In this document: piece by piece, positions 23,901-34,700 of the stretch
Layout of the letters: each line of letters opens with the position of its first letter
Position numbering within the stretch: position 1 is the first letter of the stretch
From: Parapristionchus giblindavisi
Lineage: Eukaryota > Nematoda > Chromadorea > Rhabditida > Diplogasteridae
Assembly: GCA_943737045.1 (NCBI GenBank)
Contig: CALSFV010000203.1
Location: forward strand, 1,167,501 to 1,231,500
Reading direction: 5' to 3'
Length of the DNA: 64,000 nt
The notes under the pieces: generated by a model
Databases searched by the model: none
Seen by the model: only the letters and a program-made list of their open reading frames with translations
What the model was told of the DNA's origin: nothing
Program-made: the position numbers and the translations under genes

Positions 23901-25393
23901 GCACTCGGCTAAACCTATCACACTGAATGGCTTCCGAACTCCCCCGATCTCAACATCCTCGACTGCAGTGTTTGGAGGTGTGGTAGGCCAAGATGTCCTC
24001 TATCAAGCACCAGACGCTCGACTCCCTCAAGGCTCCCCTTCTCAAGGTATGGGACTAACTCTATGACATTTACCCGCGGGAATAGGCAATCGCATATGAG
24101 AAGAGACTCAAAGCCGGTGTCAGAGGTAAAGGAGGCCATACCGAAATTCGCTAATATGTTTTTGTTGCCTATATTGTTGACAAACTTAGCTATGAACCAT
24201 ATCGCTTAAATCACATTATAAAGGGGAGAATCATATGGTGACACCAGTTCGGGTAATTTTGGCGCACCCTGTATGCTAGCAACATATCTAACAATCGATT
24301 TTATATTCCGCAACGAGATAGTTCTTGAACAAATGTTGCTTATGCAAGTTTATGTGGAATAATCAAATTAAAGGGAGCGTAACCTCACTCATTGACCTCT
24401 TCATTGCGCACACAATTTATCTGTTCTCTAACAACGAGAGAGCATTGCGGGTCGAAGAGACCATTGAGTGAGGTTACGCTCCCTTTAAAGGTAAAATAAT
24501 AAGCATACCGAATCCTGTCCAGACAACGTCTGTTGAGTGGAAGAGAACATCATCGATTCATCAGGAACACCTTAAATAATATTGATTACAACTTTCAGAG
24601 TTTACAATGAAATTTCGCTACAACAGTAGCCACAATGGTTGGTATAGTAGCAACAAAACAATAATATTCATTGCTTACCGATCGATCGACGATACTCAAT
24701 TGCCTTCTGAGGAACGACAGGAGGAGTCGAGGGTGAGGAAGGCTGCTCATTATCTGAATAAATCAATGTTTGCATTCGATAGCGATATAAATCGACTTAC
24801 CGATCGAGTTGGTGTGAGAACTTGAATTGAGGACTTCTTCCTGTAAATGGCACATGATCATCAGGAAAAAATATTGAGTGAATTATCAAGGCAATCGATA
24901 ATACTATACTAGAAGTTTCTTTGTTTCATTCATGTTTTCGTATAAAGACTAACGTTCATAAATATTTCTACATAATATAATTAATTAAATGAGGAAATTA
25001 AGAACCTGATCTTCCTCCTCTTCTGCATCCTGCTCAATTGGATCCTCCTCTTCTGCTTCCTGCTGGATTGGATCTACATTAAGTGCCTGCAATAAAACAG
25101 TTAAAAGGGTATCCGACTTTTTCTTTTTTTTAAATAGTATATATAATTGTTCGTTACATATTAAACGTTTCGGTGACGACATAGATAATTCAATAATTTC
25201 AGGTGTTTCATACCAATACTAGGAAAAAAAATTGCCTTATGATCAAGTGAATGGGTATTTCAATTAGCGAAGTTAAACATACCATAGTGAGTCTCGATAC
25301 AAGCTCGGCCTTCTTTCCTGTTGTAGGCAGACGGGAACGACGAAGCCGTTCTTTCAGCTTCACAACGGTGAGCTTGTTGAGCTCCTCTTCCAT
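20978..25393 (-). CDS. NuSAP-like SAP-domain protein (predicted spindle/nucleolar)
   Basis: Thirteen exons in order: 25283-25393, 25006-25086, 24801-24840, 24679-24753, 24509-24570, 22636-22828, 22404-22531, 22272-22357, 22102-22177, 21932-22006, 21503-21584, 21345-21427, 20978-21046; 386 residues, all phases consistent. Residues 4-36 form a SAP domain (LNKLTVVKLKERLRRSRLPT, then GKKAELVSRL). Exon 2 holds a tandem acidic repeat (QEAEEEDPI / QDAEEEEDQV). A long Glu/Asp stretch follows, then a basic Ser/Pro/Lys part. Near the C-terminus is IGYTPYKGKFQFLD, comparable to YEPHKGKLKPW of vertebrate NuSAP, followed by a short charged tail. NuSAP binds microtubules near chromosomes through its basic C-terminal half. 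The SAP domain and KGK motif together support this call; the rest is too divergent to align by eye. TTTCCAG lies 7 nt upstream of the ATG, a likely trans-splice site. Confidence 0.6.
22989..24271 (+). mobile_element. degenerate Tc1/mariner transposon, 1283 bp
   Basis: The ends are 44 bp perfect inverted repeats starting CAGGGTGCGCCAAAATTACC (22989-23032 and 24228-24271), flanked by TA on both sides as expected for the target duplication. The + strand holds pieces of a mariner-type transposase: EENIFTFEGNRNIKNNRIIA near the second catalytic Asp region and TEWLPNSPDLNILDCSVW near 23926-23980, which carries the third catalytic motif. Stops and frameshifts interrupt the frame, so this copy is inactive. 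It lies in intron 5 of the NuSAP-like gene, same intron as the MITE at 24368. Confidence 0.9.
24368..24488. mobile_element. 121 bp MITE with inverted ends
   Basis: The left end TTAAAGGGAGCGTAACCTCA and the right end TGAGGTTACGCTCCCTTTAA are exact inverted repeats. The similarity continues inward (CTCATTGACCTCTTC against GAAGAGACCATTGAG). The outermost TTAA could be a piggyBac-type target duplication, or TA plus part of the repeat. There is no coding capacity. Confidence 0.8.
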
Positions 25394-27302
25394 TTCGAGA
25401 CTGGAAATACTTTGTAAGATTGATCGCACGTGCACGACCATCAAAAGGATACTTCAAGACAGTCGAAATCAAGAGGTACCAAATTAAAAGTACAACATCC
25501 ACTAAAATTTAAAGATATTTATGGACGCAGTAGTCGGCATAAAGTCAGGTTAATTTAATCTGTTAATGAGAAATATGGAAGACGAAATGTTTCATGGCTG
25601 GGAACAAATATACAAAAGAAATGATAAGGTGACTATAAGCAAAACAAACGCGGTCCGATGTTTCTCGCCTCGGAGATAGACACAGAAACCGTCCCATGTG
25701 GGATGGACTTCATCATTAGACGACCCCACATAGGATTTTTGTAAAATTACGTTCGCAAAGATAATAGAGAGAATGGATTTTAAAAAAAGTAAGATCAAAT
25801 GTAAGCAAGAAAGAGCAAAACAAAACAAAGCACAGCCAGAAGGAGGTCGGGATGTACCTCTCTGTATGCGTCCGTTGGATATTGGAAGATGATATAGGAA
25901 TAGGTACGAGAATTGGAGTGTGGATGATAGAGTGTGTAGACATGAGAGAGTACAAGACGCAAGGTCAGAGAAGTGATAGAGAGTGTGTACATATAAGAGA
26001 GTATAGGAACCACGTCTTTGATCTACCGTTCAATAGTACTCTATGTTCAATTGACCAGATTGATTAAACTTTTAACTAGGTCTCGATCTTTAATTTATGT
26101 AAATAATCATGAAATATTCTAGTGTAATATATGTAAACAAATTTCAGCATTGGTTTTGTTATATTTCCTGCTTGTTATGGGTGTTTTATTAAGTGACTTA
26201 AATATTTTTGTTTTAATTATAACAATCGGGTACTCAATTTTTGTATAATATGCTATTAGAGATTCTGTGCGTGCAACAAAGCTTTCAAATCGTGTAGGTT
26301 TTCTATAAATTCTTAGCAATATATTCGAAGTTTGCATATGTTTCATCATGCCTTTGGGACTCTCTAGACATCGTAAACGAGTGATCAAGGCGGGGAAGAG
26401 GAGGAAGAACTCTAATATGATGAATAAGAGATGATTGAGATGTTAAGACAATATCAAGGATACAATCGTTCCTAGTAGGAGATTGAACGCATTGCAGTGA
26501 TAGTGAATTGGAAAAATCAAGAAGAGAAACAGAATGATGAGACCTTGATTGAATAGATGGACAAGTCAGGACTAAAATGACATTTTATCCGAGAATAAAA
26601 TTTAGTCGAGACTAAATTTGCATTTAGTCGAGACTAAAAGTGTTCAAAATGCGATAAAATTAACAATTAGTGTAATAATTAGATAATTAGGGAAAACCTT
26701 TCCATTACACAGAAGAGAAGAAGCGGACCACTCAGCACCAAAAAAACTAATGGAAAATGAATGTCTATTCTCGAATATATTCGAAAATATTTTTCGAGAC
26801 TAAATGCAAATTTAATCGCGAATATTAGTCTATTTGCCCATTTAGTCGAGAATAAAATGAAAAAATATTTTCGAATGATTTTTAGTCTGGACTAAAAATG
26901 CAAATTTAGTCAAGACTAAATTTTATTCCATCTAACAACACTAGTACATAAATGTATGAAAAAGGCCTTATACATTCATGTTTAAAACATTTTTTTCTAT
27001 GTGTATCCTCTTTAGGTGCCGTGTGTGTGTGCTTGGTCCCTGTTTTCATTAACAGCGGGTATAATCCACGTACAATAACGTATATGTGTTCAAGAAATAT
27101 ACTCCCTCATGTCTTATCAAGTGTACAATCTGACTCTCTCACAGGGGCCTCGTTCGCTCACCAATTGTTTCTCGTTTAGTCTTATTTATCTTATCATTGC
27201 AATCTCTGAGCAAGGCACTCTGAGCACTCGGGCTGAGAGAGAGTATGAGAGCAAGGTCAATTGGTCCTAGAAGTAGATAGAGACAGAGTCAGTGTGGGGG
27301 CG
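25394..27302. other. divergent intergenic region with palindromic element
   Basis: Separates the NuSAP-like gene (-) from the secreted-protein gene (+), so it should hold both promoters. Apart from the repeat at 26574-26937 no structure was recognised. A purine-rich stretch lies around 25800-26010. Confidence 0.4.
26574..26937. repeat. AT-rich inverted-repeat element with TTTAGTCGAGACTAAA units
   Basis: The unit TTTAGTC-GA-GACTAAA, itself nearly palindromic, recurs with small changes in both halves of a roughly 360 bp segment (ATTTAGTCGAGACTAAATTTGCATTT on the left; AATGCAAATTTAGTCAAGACTAAATTTTATT on the right). The two halves are inverted copies of each other. There is no coding sequence. 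It most likely is a MITE/foldback-type mobile element. Confidence 0.65.
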
Positions 27303-27908
27303 ATGGAGCGTCTTACGCTGTTGCTGATTGTTTCTCTTTTTTCTTCTTCTGATACCTTAATAGTATATGCGGATCATTCTAACTGCGTTCACCTGGAATG
27401 CGAATGGCGAGGAGTGGGAGAGCACTGCAACCGAGCTACCAGATTCCATAAGGCGGACGAATTGGTAAGCGACAGAGAGGAGGGGGAGTCAACCCTAACT
27501 TATAATATTAAAATAATATTTTTAGAATTTCGCTGGAAGGTATTTTAAATTCCTCAGCAAGGACGAGTCTGATACCAGCATACTTGCACGCATAAAGGTG
27601 AGAAGTAAAATCATAAGAGAAAGAGAAGAGTAGTCTGTGAAAGAGAAAGAAAGAGAGATAGAGCGAAAGAAAAAGAGAAAAGGTAGGAATAAACGAATTT
27701 GCAGGCCAAATATCCTATTAATACGTTTACTCTCGTCCATTACGGGGAAGTCGGCGAGGATTGTGAGGAGAGACGACTGTGGTGCAACGTGAACAAGATC
27801 TACTTCGAAGAGGATTACGCCGCGTTTCTCAGACGCCTACAAAAACCCGATACCCGCAAACGACCCTTCTTCCAATGCTCAAAATCCATCCTGATCGTTA
27901 ATCACTAA
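27303..27908 (+). CDS. secreted Cys-rich protein, unknown function
   Basis: Three exons: 27303-27464, 27526-27597 and 27705-27908, with introns of 60 and 107 nt and clean GT-AG borders; 145 residues, ending in TAA. The N-terminus MERLTLLLIVSLF...YADHSN is a signal peptide of about 23 residues. Cysteines fall in three groups: SNCVHLECEWRGVGEHCN near the N-terminus, GEDCEERRLWCN in the middle of exon 3 and FFQCSK near the end. The middle exon encodes NFAGRYFKFLSKDESDTS and no cysteine. The rest is charged and soluble with no second membrane segment. The even spacing of Cys pairs suggests disulfides in an extracellular protein. I do not recognise the family. Confidence 0.7.
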
Positions 27909-28049
27909 TTCGCTCTCATTTCTTGTTATTTCTACATAAAGATCATCTTGATAAACGTTTTTACCCTTGCTTGCCAAAAAGAGAGCAACGATTTCCGAAG
28001 GAGATCAGGAGGGCGGAAGGGGAATGAAACAACGCTTTTCTCGTTTCAA

Positions 28050-28560
28050 AAGTATTAGGTGAACTCATAAGTAACGCTCGTGTTTCGCTTTCGAAAATTT
28101 TTATCACAAAATTTTAACAAGCATGGTGGATTCTATTCTCCATTCGCATCGATGACCTTCTCCCATCTAGCTGGCAGTTTATGGATCCGTTCGTGATAGA
28201 AGGACTGTGGTTAATTCTTGAAATAGTTGCAGATTAGGGTTTTGATAGTGGCTTGGTCTTTGAAGCTCTGCCCTTTGAGGATGGAGTGCCTAGAATATGT
28301 GATCATCATAGGGGCAAGGTCGGGTGAGCATAGAGGGTGGGGGAGGACAGTCCAGCCATATTCCGCGGGCTCATCCTTGTTCGTTCTTTTGGCATATTGC
28401 CGAGTATTATCATGTTGAAATTAGATCTGTTACATGGAATCTATCAAAAGTTCGTTTACGAACTTTTCTCTAATTCTCTCAAAATACCACGCGATTATCA
28501 CTGTCTGTTCCGGTCATTCTTCCCTACACAGTGTCGTGATAATCTATGTTTCAACACATA
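28050..28560 (-). mobile_element. mariner transposase relic, C-terminal part
   Basis: The minus-strand translation reads through interruptions as NMIILGNMPKERTRMSPRNM, then AGLSSPTLCSPDLAP, GQSFKDQATIKT and FYHERIHKLPARWEKVIDAN. These correspond to the C-terminal third of mariner transposases (usual pattern HPPYSPDLAP...FY..GI..LP.RW...I...G). The boundary near 28052 looks like a mariner end (TTAGGTGAACTCATAAGTAA). The N-terminal part and the other terminus were not found, and stops are present. Confidence 0.75.
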
Positions 28561-29540
28561 GGGATCGGCTTTATCCGTATTGCTGACTGGTACAAGAAAA
28601 GACCGATAATCGATAGAGCTATACGTTATTATAAATGATAATTATAATATAACATATTAAATATAAATTAATTCAAGCTGACAGCGCGTAGCTGGCGAAT
28701 GGTTCGTTCATTTCGGCCAATCTCAATATTTGCAGCGGGCTCGTCTAGTGCGAGGACCGCGCCTAGCGAGGCGATGATGCAAAGGTATTTATAAAATATT
28801 AATATAAATATCATTATTAATGCTAACATGATTGGGCAATATTGCTGTTTAATTGTGATGATGGTATGATGGTCTACTAGAGATCCGCAAACGTGCATTT
28901 GAACGACCGGTTCGGTATTGTTCGATATTAAAATGATGAAAAGTCATTCAGCGCGATTTTGATAAATAATACCGTGCATTGGGACATCATTTTCAGGCCA
29001 TTTTCAGGCTTAATATCGGACATTTGTAACCGTTAATTCAATGGAAATAAATGAGAATGAGTCGACTGCGCGACTTGGCGCGAATATTTTATTAAATTAT
29101 CGCATTAATACCGATCGCGCGATTTCTCATTCAATAATTAGTGAAATATCATTTCTGAACGACCGCACGTCTTCACGTTTTTCGCATGTTTTTAGACTTT
29201 GGTGTGGAACTCGGGTCAGCTAGAGGCGCGTACCACCGTCGAAGGAGCTGCAGCCAGTGGCGAACGCGACGTCGATGCTGTTCCGTTGGCAATGAACACC
29301 GCCGACGCCGACGCCAATACGATTTTTTTTTTGAAGAAGCAGAGCCAGCGGTGACGTCGCCAATTGCTAGACCGAAGGTGAGAAAGGGGTTTAGTCTTAT
29401 ACGGATACATTTACGGAGGTAAACGTGCTTACGTGCTTGTTAGTTAAGGCATATTTATATACTATCACGGCCTGAATTGACTCCATCTTTGATAGATAGG
29501 TTGTTTCTTGTTCGTAGTTGCATTGTTTATAATTTTTTTT
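28561..29540. other. spacer with CG-containing patches, no gene recognised
   Basis: It contains several open frames of 60-78 codons on both strands, none with a signal peptide, family motif or convincing splice partners. A T-run lies at about 29321-29332. Confidence 0.35.
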
Positions 29541-29803
29541 CAAACTAGATCGATCATGTCCAGTTATTCGGGGATTATTTTGGGATTGTTTTCAAGTGTT
29601 TTACACGAAAAACTATCCCGGGTAAACTCTCACGGTGAAATTTATTTCCAATTTATCAAAAGTTCAAAAGTGAGATTTTCGTGCTCTTCAATTTCGTCCT
29701 AATTTGTTTGCTCATTTCGCTACCAATGTCTGTTATATCGCTTCAAAACAATGAAAAGGCCTCTAGGGAGCAAGAATCTATCGATATCGGAGTTAGAATC
29801 CTT
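29541..29803. repeat. direct repeat, copy 1
   Basis: This roughly 263 bp unit begins CAAACTAGATCGATCATGTC and ends TCGGAGTTAGAATCCT. It matches copy 2 at 30550-30814 with only scattered differences. Beyond the end, copy 1 continues in a frame reading SISELESFRRGRQIGLPAVT, which has the flavour of a transposase DNA-binding region. This is weak evidence that the unit derives from a mobile element. Confidence 0.75.
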
Positions 29804-30549
29804 TCGTCGTGGACGTCAGATAGGACTGCCCGCAGTCACCATCTCTCAGCACCAAGCAAAACTTCATGATTTTATTCAACAAATAATATTATATCTCTAT
29901 CGAAATACATCTCTAATTACAGATTTTTATATTTTTTTGTTGATACGGCGAACCCAAGTTGAAATTGATGAAGAACGATTGTCATGATATTTGTCCCATC
30001 TCTGAAACTTATTTTATCCCGTCAGTTTTCATTAATTTCTTCTTCTCATTTTCTCACAAGTTCTGGATTCTTCGACAACATCCATGATTTGCAACCGAGT
30101 ACATTTGCTGTTATATTGGAAAAAATCAAATTCGAGGAACTGGCAGGATGAACGAATTTCCAGCAATAATGTCTAATCGCTAGCGTCAGATCATTTTCAC
30201 ACATATTCGGCAACATAAAATTCGTCCGACATTGATTGTTTGTAATTGTTCGAATCAGTTTTAATTATTTTTTGCAGTATTTTATTCACGAACTAAAGCT
30301 TATCGTTTAAATACTTTTTCATCTGTTTCTTTCACCCAGTAGTATTTACATAGGTGGTATTTAGCCTTATTCCATGAACATGTAAAATTGCATCTTATCG
30401 TTAGATACGACAGAATAAAAAAATAATAAAAAGTTGCTTATCTGAGAACTCTTTGGTGCAACGAACAGATAAAATTGAATAGAGACGCATATCTACAGTA
30501 CCGTGCAAATGTCTATCAACTTTTGCTTTTTTTTCGTCATAATTTCTTT

Positions 30550-30814
30550 CAAACTCGATCGATCATGTCCAGTTTTTTGGGGATTATTTTGGGATTGTTT
30601 TCAAGTGTTTTACACGACAAACAATCCCGGGTAAACTCTCACGGTGAAATTTATTTCCAATTTATCAAAAGTCACAAAAGTGAGATTTTCGTGCTCTTCA
30701 ATTTCGTCCTAATTTGTTCGCTCATTTCGCTACCAATGTCTGTTATATCGCTTCAAAACTATGAAAAGGGATCTAGGGAGCAAGAATCTATCGATATCGG
30801 AGTTAGAATCCTCT
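30550..30814. repeat. direct repeat, copy 2
   Basis: Second copy of the unit at 29541, same orientation, about 1 kb downstream. It contains an open frame with a hydrophobic stretch (IMSSFLGIILGLFSSVLHDK) also open in copy 1 across the first part, then diverges right after GVRILS. Three extra bases in the middle (AGTCACAAAAGTGAG against AGTTCAAAAGTGAG) and single substitutions distinguish it. Confidence 0.75.
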
Positions 30815-31074
30815 CCTACCGTAGACACCCAACCACTGCATAGAGTGAGAAGAGTCTATCCAATTGGAAAACAAGGCCAGCTCTACTTGTGATACAAGGA
30901 AATGGAGTGTCATGATAGTTTTTGGTCATACTGTCTCTCCCTCATCTCCCAATTTGCCTCATTTCTAAGTTGCTTTTTGATCTATACTCTTTCTCCTCTC
31001 TATATTTTTTGGTCTTTGATCGTTTCTCGTTCTTCCATTATCTAAATTGTACAAGTCCTTTTCATATCCTGCAG

Positions 31075-31272
31075 CCTTCGTGCTCGATTGTCTATGAAGG
31101 CTGCTCTCAAAGAGTCATGGTTTCTAGATATAATGGCCAAGGATACTACGTCAGTCTCTGTATGACATACGACAATTGCATGTGGCGATGTGAGATCAAA
31201 TTCTACAAGGAAATAGCTGCATGTATTTATACATATAGGTCGCTGATTTTCCACACAAAAATGATGTATTAG
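31075..31272 (+). CDS. Cys-rich exon of a possible secreted protein
   Basis: An exon follows the acceptor CATATCCTGCAG and stays open to a TAG at 31270-31272, encoding 65 residues. Six cysteines are spaced C-x6-C-x18-C-x6-C-x3-C-x10-C: PSCSIVYEGC, SLCMTYDNCMWRCEIK and AACIYTYR. No 5' exon with a signal peptide was found; the candidate upstream frame starts inside the repeated DNA at 30550. A related fragment at 20286-20362 shows the sequence has been duplicated in this region. It could be a partial gene or a recent pseudogene. Confidence 0.45.
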   Translation, partial: PSCSIVYEGCSQRVMVSRYNGQGYYVSLCMTYDNCMWRCEIKFYKEIAACIYTYRSLIFHTKMMY

Positions 31273-31713
31273 GATAGGATGGGAGTAGAGTGATACAAGT
31301 AGATGATGATGACTGGAATAATGATGGCGAATGAAAGCATTGACTGAACAACAATGATTGTTGTGTGTGGGATAGAGAACTGACCAAATGAGATGAATAT
31401 CACGGAAATGTGTTCAAGTTGAGAGAGGGAAAACGAAGTCACAACCGGATAGAAAAAAATAACATAAAAAAGTGACAAGAATACGCATATATGAGAATTT
31501 GTGAAACGGAAAAAGCTATTCCTAGTTAGGTAGTAAAGCAGTGAATGAACATCGTTGATTAGCAGTTTTTATGAATGCAAATGAATATCACAGTAGGGGG
31601 ACAATGCAGATATACTTAATTAGATCTATCTCAATATCATTTATATAGGGCTTCTTCTGTGCATACTCTTAGATATTAATACTTATGAGATAAATTAACA
31701 ATATATCCTATGG

Positions 31714-34700
31714 TTATTTCTTCTCAAATCGCGCTGCCATATTGCGAACACCGATGGAAGAAGCTTCACTTTTATCGACTGATCCTTCCTTAGTGAGATT
31801 GGGCTTGGCAGGCAAAGGAGGAGGAGCTTTGGAGTCGTTCTGTATCTATAACAATATATTCATTACTTTTTGGCTACATGCTTCACTTTCTCTATCTGCT
31901 TCATCGGATGATGTAATAATCTCACTTTTGGTTTGTGTGGAGGTGGAGGAGGTCTGACTTCTGGTCTATTGATAGTGTCTGATCGATTCAATGATGACAC
32001 ATTCTCTTTCTTCACAGGAGGAGGAGCGGGAGCTTGACTGGAATCATTTCAACATTAGTCATCAAATGCCAAAAGGCTACTGACTTTTGGTTTTTTGGGC
32101 ATACTTGGTTCAAAATAATCAAACCGCTCTCAATTTATTTAACAGAGAAAAAGCTTACGATCGTATTCCCAATTCAGGTCCATGATCAGAGTATAGCTTG
32201 ACTATAGCCGAGTCTCTAGGTCGTGTTGGAACGCTCGGAGGTGGATCTCTTGGTCGTGGAGAAATGGCCGCTGGTGCAACCAAGTCCGGCTTCTGAATAT
32301 TTAAAAATTACCGCGGCCATGCCGAAAAATGAGATACTGAATACTGAGAAACAGAACATGACGTACGTGATAATCGACGTTTACTCGTAGAGGAGGAGGC
32401 AGAAGTGGATCGGGAGAAGAAGAAGGTGAAGAAAATGAATGAGAGATGGGTTGAGGAGCAACGAGAGGAGGAGGGTTAGCAGAATATGTAACCACTCCAG
32501 AATCACCCCAAGCTGCGTTCAAACTGAAATACAAGAGAAATATAGGAATACGACCACAATAAATGTATGAATATATCATTTTTTCCGTGAAATCCAATTT
32601 CATTTCCTTTGTGTTACGCAAAGATGCAAAGATACCTATTCTTCTTCATTCTCGAGTGTCCATCGGTTCGGGGAGGCGGTGGAGCCTTTCTTGTCGGGAC
32701 CAATATTCCGCGCAGCTTCAGTCTCTCCTTCGCTTCCTTCCATATGCTGAAAGAATCGATGTTAAATAAATTCACACTTCATCTTCAAGTAGAAATCAAA
32801 AGAACACAAACAATGTATAATACGGCACTCACATCGAAGGAAGGAATCCCTTTCCTTTCCTCTTATAGTGAATGGTGGCAGCGATGAATCCAGCGATGAG
32901 AAGGGCCAAGAAGACGATAGTGATGATGAGCACATCGGTTCCTCTGCTCATATTAGCTGGATTCGAATTGACAGATCCACCGAGACCGGGAATGTTGCAT
33001 GCCACACCACCGTATCCATTGACGCAATGACAGTTGCCCACGTTGTTGCAGATTCCTGTAATGGTTATCATCATAACTATTTAAAATAAATTTCAATTAC
33101 GAATATATTGAATTTTAAACAATAACTGACCGTGTCCATTACAGTTATCGTCACAGGATGAAACGGTCTTGGTGATTTGAGTGAGCGGAACACACTTTGT
33201 CTGAAGGCAAACCTGAAAGATCAAAGATCAATACCCACTTCATCTACTAATTCAGCAAACCTTATTAGGCGCACACTTGGTTCCATCCAGAGTCATTCCC
33301 GGAGTGTGTTTCCTCTTGTTCTTAGTTTCATAAGCAGTTTTGATGACAAAACACGAGTCGTAGGCATTCTTATCCCGATTGAAGAAATGGGAATTGGCAA
33401 CAGTGACGGATGAAGGATTGCCGAAGATCGGGGCCTCCGTGTCCTTGTCGCACATGAGACGACCGCAGAACTTATCCCTGGAGAATCATTTATGTCGATG
33501 ATATCCCATGCTATGATTATCATTATAATTGATGAGCCTAACGATCACCCGATGTCCGGCTCGAACAAAAATTATCAAAAGAGCACTTACTGTTCAGCAC
33601 ACGCCGTGTAGTTATCATAATGGGCGTCGTAGCCACAATTTCCGTGAATTTTTCCCTGTGTATTCGTCATGTAACAGGTATCAGCAGCGGCTCGTCCAGT
33701 TGGACCCCAAATCGTCTTGCATTGTTCCGTACGAGAACCACACTCTCCATTGTAGCAGTAGGCCTGAATTAAAATGAATTGTCAGTGTATAGATTAGCTT
33801 AATCGATGCATTCTTTAACAAATACAAAAGATATACGAAAAATTTCCAATCACAATATTCTCTGCTCTCATGTAGTAAGCTTAAATTTTTTTATTGAGGT
33901 GAACAAATTTAACTAGGGAACAGTAACGCTTAAGATAATAAATGCAAAAAAGAAGAGGTTGTTATGTGCTTCATGGTTGTTAGGCCGCTACATCAAATTT
34001 CAAAGTAAAACCTTACATCTTCGTCATTAGGACATTTGAGTCCATCTTGAACGAAAAAGTCAGCCGGACATTCAGGTGTTTCTCCGTCACAATATTCATT
34101 AAGATCACACTCATTCGCTCCCTTCCTGACAATATCAACTATTCATATTCATTCATAATATATGACTAGCGAACCTGCATAGAGTGGCTCTTTCTTTCGG
34201 TTGGCAAGTCTGAAGATCACAGCACGTTCCGGATGCACAGGTAGCCTTATCCGTTAGCTTGCATGTAGACGCGTCACAGCATTCATTGTTGCAACCCTGT
34301 AATAAATCATTATTTATTTATATTATTTTTGTTTGTATCTGTTGTAGACATTCGGTCTACCAATCCATATCTGTTGAGTCATGAGATTTAGGGTTGTTTG
34401 TATAAGAACTAGTTCTACTCTGCAAAAGCAACAAAAACTCAAACAAAAAAAACTAAGAGGATTAGGAGACTACAGTAATATGAGTACAGTACAATAAAAA
34501 AACATATTTATTTATAAAAAGTAAATACCGCTTGTCCGCAATCGCAATCTTCTCCATCTTCAACAATTCCATTACCGCAGACTGCCTTTTCCGATCGATC
34601 GGGTTCATTCAGTAGGCAGAGATCAACTCCACGTCCTAATGACGTCTGTAGATAATTCAGAGAGCAATCCGACCAGTGTGAAGGGGCTTCGTATCTGCAA

